From Gammaproteobacteria bacterium (GTDB lineage Bacteria > Pseudomonadota > Gammaproteobacteria > Pseudomonadales > Azotimanducaceae), in assembly GCA_026705345.1 (NCBI GenBank), contig JAPPAV010000073.1:1-64000 (forward strand): a stretch of 64,000 bases of DNA, written 5' to 3'. Positions 57,201 to 64,000 of this stretch are shown in pieces (positions within the stretch are counted from its first letter, which is position 1; each line of letters begins with the position of its first letter). The notes beneath the pieces are model-generated. The model saw only the letters and a program-made list of their open reading frames with translations. It was not told the origin of the DNA and did not search any database. Made by a program: the position numbers and the translations under genes.

Positions 57201-59849
57201 CCCCGGGCCGTGGTCGAGATTCCGATCCGGCACGGCTACGCGTCGGAAGTCACCGTGTCGGTACTCGCCGTCCGGGGACGGGCGGCCGGGACCAAGCCGC
57301 CGTGGTCGCGTCCCGGCGGCGAGGTATTCACCGAAGTGCACGGCAAACTGGCGTCCTACCATTCCCTCGGTCCCGGTGGACCGGACGCCCGGCACGGCAT
57401 CGTCTCGATTCGAATCGCCAACGACACCCACCGCCTGACCGTCAACGTCGAGCCCGAACGGGCCACCTACGCCATCCGTGAAGACGTGCGCGTGGGCATC
57501 CGCGTAATGGACCCCGCCGGCGTTCCGGCGTCGAACGCCGAAGTCGCCCTCGTCGCGATCAACGAAGGCCTGGCCGATCTCTGGCCCAACCGGTCATGGG
57601 ACATCCTGGACAAGATCCTGCGCCAGCCGTACTACGACGAATTGGTGACTACGAACGGACTCCGCGAACTCAGGCAGGCTTTGGCCGTGCGGTCCCTCGC
57701 CGGTGGAAGCGACCTCGGGGACTACCCGGCAGTACCTGAGCTACCTGACGATCTTGGCGATATGATCTTCGATCAAACCTTCCAGGTTGGCGTCAACGCC
57801 GAAGCCGCCCCTGACTCTGCGCCGGAGACGAATCTCCGCCATCGCCTGGAGGATCTCCTGCTCTGGCGCGGCCGCGTCGCCTTGGACAAGGACGGCGCGA
57901 CCGAGGTGGTCATACCTCTCAACGACCTGGTGACGTCGTTCCGCATCGTCGCGATCGCCACGGCAGGCGCCGATCTCTTCGGGACCGGCGAAGCGACGAT
58001 CCGCACCACGCGCGATCTCGTGCTCCAAGCCGGACTGCCGCCGAGGGTGCGCGAAGGGGACCGCTTCGACGCCACGTTCTCGGTGCGAAACGCCACCGGG
58101 GCCGAGCAAACGGTGGATGTCGTCGCCAAAGCCGAGGGCCTGCCGAAGCTCAGGCGACAATCGGTAGTGTTGCCCGCAGGCGTGTCCAAGGACGTGACTT
58201 GGCCCGTAGTCGTGCCAGCCGACGTCGATCACCTGGCGTGGGATGTGACCGCCGTCTCCGAAGCCGCCAGCGATCGTCTCGCCGCCCGACAGATGGTCGT
58301 TCCGCTCGTACCCGTCCGGGTTCAGCAAGCGACCCTCGGCCAACTCGGCTCGCCGTTGCAGTGGTCCGTCAAACCACCCCGGCGGGCGGAGCGAGGTCGG
58401 GGAGGCGCATCCGTATCGTTTCGCCCAACCATCCTCGGCGGCCTGGATACGATGCGGGAGGTGATGGCGCGCTACCGGTTTACCTGCCTGGAGCAGAAAG
58501 TCTCCGTCGCGGTCGCGCTGGGCGATCCAGCACGGTGGTCGGCGCTTATGGCCACCCTCGCGAACTCGATGGACCGAGACGGACTCTTGAGATTCTTTCC
58601 AACCGACCGACTTTACGGTTCGCCCGTCTTGACTGCCTATGTCCTCGCCATTGCCGACGCTTCCGGCAGGAGCCTACCCGAGGCGTATCGCGGGCGGATG
58701 ATCCGAGGTCTCGCCCGCTACCTCGAAGACGAGATCAAGCGCGACAACGATTTCCCCGGCACTACAGGGATCCTGGTCCGGCTCAGCGTACTCGCCGCGC
58801 TCGCGCGCCATGGCGCTGCCGACGCGGAACTGCTCGACGGCTTCGATCTCGACCTCGAACTGCTACCCACCTCGGCGCTGCTCGACTGGATCGACATCCT
58901 GGACCGGGTGGCGCCGGAACGGGCGCAACTGACCACGGCGAAGCGCCTGCTCCGGTCCCGTCTGAACCTTCAGGGCACGACCCTCGGCTTCTCGACCGAA
59001 CACCGGGACCGGCTCTGGTGGCTGATGGTCTCAACCGACGTCAACGCCGCCCGCGCCGTCGCGACATTCGTCGACGAGGACGATTGGCGCCCCGACATGC
59101 CACGCATGGTGCGGGGCTTGTTCGGACGTCAGGTTTACGGCCGCTGGGAGACCACCGTGGCGAACGCCTGGGGCGCCGTGGCCACGGCACGGTTCGCCGA
59201 CGTGTTCGAGGCGGATCCGGTATCGGGGACGACCGTGGTGAACGCCGGTCAAGCGCAACACCGCTTTCAGTGGCCCGACGGCGATGCCGGAACCATCGGC
59301 GGCCTCCCTTCGCCAATCGAGATTCCCTGGTCCGGGGCGGAAACACTCGCGCTACGCCACGAAGGCAAGGGCGCGCCCTGGGCACTCGTTGAACTGCGTG
59401 CGGCCGTTCCCGTTCGCCGCGCCGTTCGTCGCGGCTACCGCATCACGCGAACCGTGAATCCGGTGGTGAACGAGGCGCCGCGCGGGTGGCATCGGGGCGA
59501 ACTTGCCGAGGTGATTGTCGAGGTCGATGCCGATGCCGACATGACCTGGGTCGTCATCGAAGACCCGCTTCCGCCCGGTGCCGTTGTCCTCGGCAGCGGT
59601 CTCGGCACCGACTCGTCGATCCTTGCCTCACGGATTCGTTGGAACGACCGTTGGCCCGTGTTCACGGAACGAGGCTTCGACAGCTACCGGGCCTACTACC
59701 GCTACGTACCCAAGGGCACCTTCACGCTGCGCTACAACGTCCGCTACAACACGGCAGGCACTTTCCAGCTGCCGCCCGCCCGCGTCGAGGCGATGTACGC
59801 GCCGGAGATGCATGCGCAACTGCCGGTCAAGCCCGTCACGATTCGCTAG
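54276..59849 (+). CDS. bacterial alpha-2-macroglobulin family protein, paralog 3 (intact thioester)
   Basis: The 1857-residue product starts at a GTG (54276) seven bases after GGAGGG. The signal peptide spans LLAVVALGANLVGAEA, followed by RIESFSPTGYTKDATQVAVR as in paralog 1. The bait candidate is near residues 1110-1191 and is rich in Asp, Pro and Leu (VPELPDDLGDMIFDQ). The thioester motif reads YRFTCLEQKVS, Cys1404 (codon 58485). The C-terminal domain ends in YRYVPKGTFTLRYNVRYNTA and YAPEMHAQLP. It is co-transcribed with paralog 2 (16-bp gap) and ends 4 bp from the convergent comF-like gene. Confidence 0.94.
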   Translation: MNRASSAARPPLLAVVALGANLVGAEARIESFSPTGYTKDATQVAVRFSEAMVALGDPEISDPFAIRCAVPGTGRWIDERNWVYDFDYDVPGAESCRFTLRRGVRSLAGERVAGPREHRFHTGGPSILRHAPDATIDERQVFLLALDADADPDSIRDHVGCRVEGRGNVGVALVEGEARTEILDALAKHSRYTLDGLIREAGKHLPPAESDAGRTRALQRIVALRCREDLPGGATVNLMWGSNVAAHNDVTGESDQILAFKVTAFRANVHYEYHDGVLPLPMYIWFSSPVAREFANRFRIVDSAGRTVPGQFQGDAEIRRIDFPGPFREDSDYRLELTGPIHDIDGRPLANASSFPRRLRTSRLPPGITFGGRLRVVEALDPIGVPVLVRRPSDPRIVVRRMRAEDDAELLAWLRRINAHMRDPARHAEGWPGADESIFEPDAPTEGFDLPLADFDAPFQIVPVPLPGSGFHVVEVALPWEQDVHGGRYVSAGVLATGLGVHFLHGRTSSIVWVTKLSDASPVPDAAIRITDPCSGRRLWLGRTNASGIATVAQSLPADEDCPDFRGAFLVSARTPTDFGYVIGDGRRYDGATALRVHTILDRSLFQPGQTVSMKHVLRQATPDGLALPPGLPAAMEVAIEHAGTGETHSETIDVDETGTALGTFQLPKEASLGYYTIEVRLGEQRRPSGQFRVENFKAQTMRATVDGPTRPLVRPASVPLTLSVKHLAGGGAALQEIDVRVHRYAPGHPGEPVTQVAAVTLDENGETAFVVEDLGRPDTHTIFVVEFDYADANGQIATASGHFELWPAALRLRIEGVTNAPSGARALRIAALDLDGQPLGGQEVQASLFSLVEERHQKRLPGGFRASSYVSDRKHEADCSGRTDTDGILECAIPPHLDGTVEVEAVALDEDGNAAKAKDWILPDSDFLETDEYKLHLPGERATIALDSPFANATALVSVHGHGVLDAFVTELDGPRAVVEIPIRHGYASEVTVSVLAVRGRAAGTKPPWSRPGGEVFTEVHGKLASYHSLGPGGPDARHGIVSIRIANDTHRLTVNVEPERATYAIREDVRVGIRVMDPAGVPASNAEVALVAINEGLADLWPNRSWDILDKILRQPYYDELVTTNGLRELRQALAVRSLAGGSDLGDYPAVPELPDDLGDMIFDQTFQVGVNAEAAPDSAPETNLRHRLEDLLLWRGRVALDKDGATEVVIPLNDLVTSFRIVAIATAGADLFGTGEATIRTTRDLVLQAGLPPRVREGDRFDATFSVRNATGAEQTVDVVAKAEGLPKLRRQSVVLPAGVSKDVTWPVVVPADVDHLAWDVTAVSEAASDRLAARQMVVPLVPVRVQQATLGQLGSPLQWSVKPPRRAERGRGGASVSFRPTILGGLDTMREVMARYRFTCLEQKVSVAVALGDPARWSALMATLANSMDRDGLLRFFPTDRLYGSPVLTAYVLAIADASGRSLPEAYRGRMIRGLARYLEDEIKRDNDFPGTTGILVRLSVLAALARHGAADAELLDGFDLDLELLPTSALLDWIDILDRVAPERAQLTTAKRLLRSRLNLQGTTLGFSTEHRDRLWWLMVSTDVNAARAVATFVDEDDWRPDMPRMVRGLFGRQVYGRWETTVANAWGAVATARFADVFEADPVSGTTVVNAGQAQHRFQWPDGDAGTIGGLPSPIEIPWSGAETLALRHEGKGAPWALVELRAAVPVRRAVRRGYRITRTVNPVVNEAPRGWHRGELAEVIVEVDADADMTWVVIEDPLPPGAVVLGSGLGTDSSILASRIRWNDRWPVFTERGFDSYRAYYRYVPKGTFTLRYNVRYNTAGTFQLPPARVEAMYAPEMHAQLPVKPVTIR

Positions 59850-59853
59850 CCAT

Positions 59854-60609
59854 TCACGCGACAAATCGGCCGTCGCGCACTGGCCCAGTCTTGGCGGCGA
59901 CCCAGACATGGACTTCCTCGACGCCCGCGGCGCGCAACGTCTCGCTCGCAGCCCGCACCGTGGCACCGGTCGTCGTCACGTCGTCTACGAGCGCAACCCG
60001 CTTCGGCATGGTTTCAGCCGTCCTTGCGAAGACGCGCTCCCGCACCGTTCGGCGGACGTCAAACGCGCCACGCACGTTGCGCAAACGCGCGCTTCGCGGC
60101 AGCGTGCGCTGAGGCGGGCTATGGCGCGTGCGTACCAGCTTGCCCTTGAGCACCGGCCTATCGACCACTCGACCAACCACGGACGCCAGCAACTCCGCCT
60201 GGTTGTAGCCCCGCTGGCGGCGGCGGCGGCGCGTCAAGGGCATGGCGATCAACGCGTCCGGCAAGACATCGCGGCGATAGCGCGTCCGTATCGCCGGCCC
60301 CAGCAGGCCGCCGAGGATACGCGCTTCGCGCAGTCCGTTGCCGGATTTCAGCCCCTCGACCACGCGGCTGAGCGGCGCACCGTAGATGAACGGCGCCACA
60401 GTGATCGTCCACGGCGGCGGCGACACGATGCAGGCACCGCAGATCTCCGGCGATGCCGATCCCGGTGTAGCCGGCTCGGCGCACACCGGACAGGCTCGTT
60501 CGTTGTGTTCAAACGCGGCCTCGCATTCGGGGCAGAGATCCACGTCGCATCGAGAGCGGCGTCGACACAGCACGCAGATGCCCGGGAAAAACCCCGCGAG
60601 GACATTCAT
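59854..60609 (-). CDS. ComF-family phosphoribosyltransferase-like protein
   Basis: The 251-residue protein has an N-terminal zinc-ribbon set of Cys pairs (GICVLCRRRSRCDVDLCPEC, then ACPVCAEPA and ICGACI). A C-terminal phosphoribosyltransferase-like domain follows, with RRRRQRGYNQAELLA and the PRPP-binding RVALVDDVTTTGATVRA. ComF proteins act in natural transformation as an accessory to DNA handling across the inner membrane, although many relatives are found in non-competent bacteria. ATG 60609 overlaps the envC stop by 4 bp (ATGA), so the three leftward genes gpmI, envC and comF form one operon. Confidence 0.88.
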   Translation of the reverse strand: MNVLAGFFPGICVLCRRRSRCDVDLCPECEAAFEHNERACPVCAEPATPGSASPEICGACIVSPPPWTITVAPFIYGAPLSRVVEGLKSGNGLREARILGGLLGPAIRTRYRRDVLPDALIAMPLTRRRRRQRGYNQAELLASVVGRVVDRPVLKGKLVRTRHSPPQRTLPRSARLRNVRGAFDVRRTVRERVFARTAETMPKRVALVDDVTTTGATVRAASETLRAAGVEEVHVWVAAKTGPVRDGRFVA

Positions 60610-61796
60610 CGGCCTGTGTCCTTGCGCGCGTCGGATCGAAGCCAAGTCAACGGGTCTTTCGGCTCCTCCTTGTAGCGCATCTCGAAGTACAGCCCGACCT
60701 CCGTTTCGCCACCGCTCTGGCCCACTGTCGCGATGACTTCATTCAACTCGACCGGATCCCCGCGGCGCTTGTAGATGGCGTCGACCGAACCGTAGAGCGA
60801 CATCCAGCCGTCGCCGTGGTCGATGATCGCCAACATCCCGAAGCCGCGCAGCCAATCCGCAAGGACGACGACCCCTGGAGCGACGGCCCGAACGTCGCTT
60901 CCCGCCGCCGCTTCGAACATCACGCCCTCCCAGCGCAGTCGCCCCCCGGCGCGGGGTTCCCCGAACCGTCGAACAAGCCGCCCCTGCACAGGCCAGGCCA
61001 AGCCGTCCCCTCGTGCGGCAACGTCGAGCCCGCCTTGGGCCCGACGGCTAGCACGAGCGAGTTCGGCAACTAACGATTCGAGGCGGTTGCGGTCGCGCGT
61101 CAGCCGATCCCGCTCTTCGGTTCTCTTGGCAAGTTCCGCGTTCAGGTCGCTGATGAGGCCCTGGCGCTTGCCGCGATCGCTGATCAACCGAGCCCGGTCG
61201 GCATTGACCGACTCGCGCGACGATTCCAGCGAGACCCGCTGCCTGTCCTGTTCGCGTTGGTTCCGCTCAAGTTCCTCGAGGGTCTGGCGCAACTCGTCCA
61301 CCTGGACGGTACGTGCCTTCGCGAAGGCGGCGTGATAGCGGACCATTCGGTCGTGCGCCCGGGGTTCCTCCAAGTTGAGCAGGGTCTGCAACGGATCGCG
61401 TTCCTTGAAACGCCACGCGTCGCGCAGGTGATCCGCAACCTTCCCGGCCTGTCGACGACGGGCTTGTTCCAGTCGTTCCCGTTCGATGCCGAGGTTTCGA
61501 AGTCCGGCACGGCCGTCTTCGATTCGCTCGTCCAGTTCGCGGATTCGCGACTTGGCAGCCGCGACGCGACGATCCGCTGCGGCGACTTCGCGCTGACCCT
61601 TGGCGATACGTTCACCGGCTTCGTCGAGCCACGCGTCGAGCGCGTTCAGACGCGTGAGTACTTGGTCCAACTCGCGCTCGGCATCCGTCGCGCCAGGCGA
61701 CGGACCTTCGCCAGCATCGGCGAGGCCAGCGCCGAGAACCATTAGGCTTGCGAACGCCACGCGGCGATCCACCACCAGTCGCACCACACTTCCCAT
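60606..61796 (-). CDS. envC: murein hydrolase activator EnvC
   Basis: EnvC activates the amidases AmiA and AmiB for daughter-cell separation. The 396-residue precursor has a signal peptide (FASLMVLGAGLADAGEGP) and a long coiled coil (about 40-240). A degenerate LytM domain follows with LAWPVQGRLVRRFGEPRAGG, LRWEGVMFEAAAGSDVRAVA and MLAIIDHGDGWMSLYGS. The canonical zinc-binding His positions are substituted in the same way as in E. coli EnvC, which is expected for a regulatory, non-hydrolytic domain. It overlaps comF and is 1-2 bp from gpmI, matching the gpmI-envC order of enteric genomes. Confidence 0.92.
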   Translation of the reverse strand: MGSVVRLVVDRRVAFASLMVLGAGLADAGEGPSPGATDAERELDQVLTRLNALDAWLDEAGERIAKGQREVAAADRRVAAAKSRIRELDERIEDGRAGLRNLGIERERLEQARRRQAGKVADHLRDAWRFKERDPLQTLLNLEEPRAHDRMVRYHAAFAKARTVQVDELRQTLEELERNQREQDRQRVSLESSRESVNADRARLISDRGKRQGLISDLNAELAKRTEERDRLTRDRNRLESLVAELARASRRAQGGLDVAARGDGLAWPVQGRLVRRFGEPRAGGRLRWEGVMFEAAAGSDVRAVAPGVVVLADWLRGFGMLAIIDHGDGWMSLYGSVDAIYKRRGDPVELNEVIATVGQSGGETEVGLYFEMRYKEEPKDPLTWLRSDARKDTGR

Positions 61797-61797
61797 C

Positions 61798-63360
61798 TCA
61801 CCTTACCGCGGCGACCGCGCTGTCGAGGGTCGCATCAACCAAGGAACGCCCCGTCATTGCCGCCGGGCACCGCTTGTCCATCAGCTCAAGCAGAGTGGGT
61901 GCGACATCCGCCAGCGTACCCCCGTCGACGAAGCGAAGGGTGCGTGGACCGGCGTAGACGAGCGGGACCGGTCCCGACGTATGAGCGGTATGGGGCTGAT
62001 TCGTGTCCCGATCGAGTAGACGTTCGACGTTGCCGTGATCGGCGGTGACGAGACACTGCGAGGCCGTTCGCTGAATCGCTTCGAGGATCCTTGCCAAGCA
62101 TTCGTCGATTACCTCGACGGCGGCTACCGCTGCATCGAAGACGCCCGTGTGTCCGACCATGTCGCCGTTGGCGAAGTTGCAGACGATGGCGTCGTAGCGC
62201 CCGCTATCGATGGCATCCACCAGCCGGTCGGTGACCTCCCGGGCGCTCATCGCGGGTGCCAGGTCGTAGGTTGCCACTTTCGGCGAGGGAACGAGTATCC
62301 GGTCCTCGCCGGGAAAGGGCTGCTCCCGTCCGCCGGAGAAGAAATAGGTCACATGGGCGTACTTTTCGGTCTCGGCAATGCGCAATTGGGACAAGCCGGC
62401 CACCGCCCAACATTCGCCCACGGTGTCGTTCAAGTCGACGGGCGCGAATGCCACGGGCAGTTCGATGTCTTCCGCATAGCGCGTCAGGGTTGCGAACAGG
62501 GCGAACGCCGGTCTTCCCGGGCGCTCGAATTCGTCGAAGTCGTCGGCCGTCAATGCGCGGACGAGTTGCCTGGCGCGGTCGGCACGGAAGTTCATGAACA
62601 TCCCGACATCCCCGTCCTCGATCCGCAATGGCGGCGCGTCGGCGGCACGAATCGCGGTGGGTTGCACGAATTCGTCGGTTTCGCCCCGGGCGTAGGCCGC
62701 CTCGAGGGCCTCAGTGGGCGACACGAAACGATAGGGGGCGTCGCCCTTCGCCACGAGGTCGTAGGCGCGTTCCGTGCGTTCCCAACGGGCGTCCCGATCC
62801 ATGCCGAAGTAGCGTCCCGTGATCGACGCCACCAGGCCGGGGAAGCGTTCCTCGAAGCTCGCGAGCGTCGTCATCGCGCTCTTGGGCGGTACGTCGCGAC
62901 CGTCGAGAAAGGCGTGCAGGCGGGTCCTAGCACCACGCTTGCGCGACAGGTCGACGACGCGAGCGAGGTGATGCTCGTGGCTGTGCACGCCGCCCGGCGA
63001 CAACAAGCCGAATACGTGCAGGGTGCTGCCGTACTCCACCGTCGCCGCTATCGCGTCCTTGATGACGGGATTGTCGGCGAAAGAGCCATCGGCGATGGTT
63101 CGGTCGATACGCGTCAAGTCCTGGTAGACGGTACGGCCCGCACCGAGGTGCATGTGACCGACTTCCGAGTTGCCCATCTGGCCGTCGGGCAAACCGACCG
63201 ATGATCCCGATGCGGACAGCGTCGTTCTTGGCCCTTTCCCCCAAAGCCGGTCCCAAGTGGGCGTACGGGCACGATGGATCGCGTCGTCCTCGCGGCCGCT
63301 ACTCACCCCCCAGCCATCGAGCACGACCAGCAGTGTGGTTGGCGGGTTCGACATTGCCAT
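61798..63360 (-). CDS. gpmI: cofactor-independent phosphoglycerate mutase
   Basis: The 520-residue mutase interconverts 3- and 2-phosphoglycerate through a phospho-Ser intermediate and Mn ions. The N-terminal LLVVLDGWGVSSGREDDAIH carries the first metal-binding Asp and SVGLPDGQMGNSEVGHMHLGAG the active Ser. The C-terminal VTADHGNVERLLDRDTNQPHTAHTSG carries the remaining metal ligands. Length is normal (about 510). ATG 63360 or the second Met two residues later may be the start. It is the first gene of the gpmI-envC-comF operon and is divergent from the rhodanese gene. Confidence 0.96.
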   Translation of the reverse strand: MAMSNPPTTLLVVLDGWGVSSGREDDAIHRARTPTWDRLWGKGPRTTLSASGSSVGLPDGQMGNSEVGHMHLGAGRTVYQDLTRIDRTIADGSFADNPVIKDAIAATVEYGSTLHVFGLLSPGGVHSHEHHLARVVDLSRKRGARTRLHAFLDGRDVPPKSAMTTLASFEERFPGLVASITGRYFGMDRDARWERTERAYDLVAKGDAPYRFVSPTEALEAAYARGETDEFVQPTAIRAADAPPLRIEDGDVGMFMNFRADRARQLVRALTADDFDEFERPGRPAFALFATLTRYAEDIELPVAFAPVDLNDTVGECWAVAGLSQLRIAETEKYAHVTYFFSGGREQPFPGEDRILVPSPKVATYDLAPAMSAREVTDRLVDAIDSGRYDAIVCNFANGDMVGHTGVFDAAVAAVEVIDECLARILEAIQRTASQCLVTADHGNVERLLDRDTNQPHTAHTSGPVPLVYAGPRTLRFVDGGTLADVAPTLLELMDKRCPAAMTGRSLVDATLDSAVAAVR

Positions 63361-63463
63361 CCTTGAATTGGGGATCCTTGCGCTGCGTAGGCGATTCTAG
63401 CCGACGCGGACCGGCCCATGAATAAAACACGAGCCACGCAAGTGAGCGCGGACCCGGAGCGGC

Positions 63464-63469
63464 TATAAT
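63464..63469 (+). promoter_or_regulatory. perfect -10 box (TATAAT) close to the rhodanese start
   Basis: TATAAT ends 9 bp before ATG 63479. The expected transcription start would fall only 2-3 nt before the ATG, and no Shine-Dalgarno is seen, so a leaderless transcript is possible. The -35 region has no good match. Confidence 0.4.
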
Positions 63470-63478
63470 CCATGGTGC

Positions 63479-63895
63479 ATGGACCAACTGTTCGAATTCA
63501 TCGTCAACCGCTGGTACCTGGTCGGTGGATTTCTCATCGTCCTCATCCTCTTCGTGCGCAACGAAGTGGCCCGGGGTGGGCGTTCCGTCTCACCCCAGGA
63601 ACTCGTCAACCTGGTCAACCGGGACCGAGCCGTCGTGATCGACGTGCGCGACGCCAACGAGTATTCCCAAGGCCATATCGTCGACGCGGTGAACGTCCCC
63701 CACACGTCCCTGTCAACGCGGCTCTCCGAACTGGAGAAGTACAAGTCGAGACCCATCGTGGTGGCCTGCAAGATGGGCCAACACGCCGGTGCGGCGGGGA
63801 CTACCCTGCGCAAGGCCGGTTTCGACAACGTCTCCCGATTGAAAGGCGGGGTCACGGAGTGGCTGAACCAGAACCTTCCGATGGTCAAAGGCTGA
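63479..63895 (+). CDS. membrane-anchored rhodanese-like protein (YibN-type)
   Basis: The 138-residue protein has an N-terminal membrane segment (WYLVGGFLIVLILFV, about 12-26) and a rhodanese domain with VVIDVRDANEYSQGHIVDAVN. The active-site loop is VVACKMGQHAG, with the Cys in CKMGQH. This is the layout of E. coli YibN, found in the same neighbourhood (gpm, envC, secB). It may transfer sulfur or act in envelope or protein-translocation physiology. The stop overlaps the secB start (TGATG), indicating translational coupling. Confidence 0.88.
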   Translation: MDQLFEFIVNRWYLVGGFLIVLILFVRNEVARGGRSVSPQELVNLVNRDRAVVIDVRDANEYSQGHIVDAVNVPHTSLSTRLSELEKYKSRPIVVACKMGQHAGAAGTTLRKAGFDNVSRLKGGVTEWLNQNLPMVKG

Positions 63896-64000
63896 TGTCC
63901 GACGAGCAATCCGGTCCCCATCTCGCCATCGAGCGCATCTACCTGCGCGATGCGTCCTTCGAGTCGCCCGGGGCGCCCGCCGTATTCGACTTGACGTGGA
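63895..64000 (+). CDS. secB: SecB preprotein-export chaperone, N-terminal part (continues past the window)
   Basis: The frame opens at ATG 63895, overlapping the rhodanese stop, and runs to the window end. It gives MSDEQSGPHLAIERIYLRD then ASFESPGAPAVFDLTW. SecB proteins begin with the same IQRIYLKDLSFEAPNAP-type strand, so the match over 34 residues is clear. SecB is a tetrameric chaperone that holds secretory proteins unfolded for SecA. E. coli has grxC between yibN and secB; it is absent here. Confidence 0.9.
   Translation, partial: MSDEQSGPHLAIERIYLRDASFESPGAPAVFDLTW

Noticed and set aside
58199-59392. Plus-strand shifted frame inside paralog 3
   Set aside because: Arg/Pro-rich shadow of the macroglobulin gene with no domain.

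Overview
The window reads as a piece of chromosome from a high-GC gammaproteobacterium, probably uncultivated and environmental (inference). Supporting evidence: adjacent cmoA and cmoB for tRNA wobble-uridine modification; a gpmI-envC cluster facing a YibN-like rhodanese gene and secB, as in enteric bacteria; ppk1 and ppx side by side; BamE-like and other outer-membrane lipoproteins; and alpha-2-macroglobulin genes of the bacterial type. No rRNA, tRNA, CRISPR array, intact transposase or phage gene was seen. The only mobile-type signature is a family of short palindromic intergenic elements with a GTAGGGG edge, scattered from about 1.3 to 36.6 kb.

Layout. 0-15.3 kb is mostly housekeeping and accessory catabolism: a Fic-family protein end, an acyl-CoA dehydrogenase, cmoA-cmoB plus a small membrane protein, ppk1 and ppx, two lipoproteins, an enoyl-CoA hydratase / LLM oxidoreductase / SDR operon, an Fpg-like glycosylase, a periplasmic thioredoxin-like protein, and a CinA-like/nucleotidyltransferase fusion behind an alpha/beta hydrolase. 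15.5-21.2 kb is the most unusual accessory block: a lipoprotein with six identical 39-bp repeats, then a leftward group (a double-glycine-leader peptide, an alanine-rich coiled coil and a three-TM membrane protein) facing a rightward group (a broken GntR-type regulator, an ABC ATPase and its permease), with GTGTAT/ATACAC operator-like repeats between them. 21.4-28.4 kb has a thiolase, an OmpR/EnvZ-type two-component pair ending in a strong intrinsic terminator, an enoyl-CoA hydratase, and a FixL-FixJ pair in which FixL keeps the heme-PAS residues but FixJ carries a frameshift.

28.6-38.3 kb holds two MaoC-type hot-dog proteins, two alpha/beta hydrolases, a ClpP-like protease, an FAH-family hydrolase, an aldo/keto reductase, a GST-like protein, a D-2-hydroxyacid dehydrogenase, a DUF72 protein and an MBL-fold hydrolase.

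38.4-59.8 kb is dominated by three very large paralogous alpha-2-macroglobulin genes (about 1845-1860 codons each). The first directly follows a PlsC-like acyltransferase gene and has lost the thioester Cys and Gln. The second and third form a tight pair and keep CVEQ and CLEQ. A leftward modABC transporter operon and a nucleotidyltransferase-like gene pair lie between the first and second copies. 59.8-64 kb returns to conserved housekeeping: comF-like, envC, gpmI, a rhodanese gene and the start of secB.

The best candidates for undescribed biology are the double-glycine peptide locus (16.4-21.2 kb), the three-copy macroglobulin array with one thioester-less member and very different bait intervals, and the palindromic element family whose edge repeatedly supplies the stop codon of neighbouring genes.
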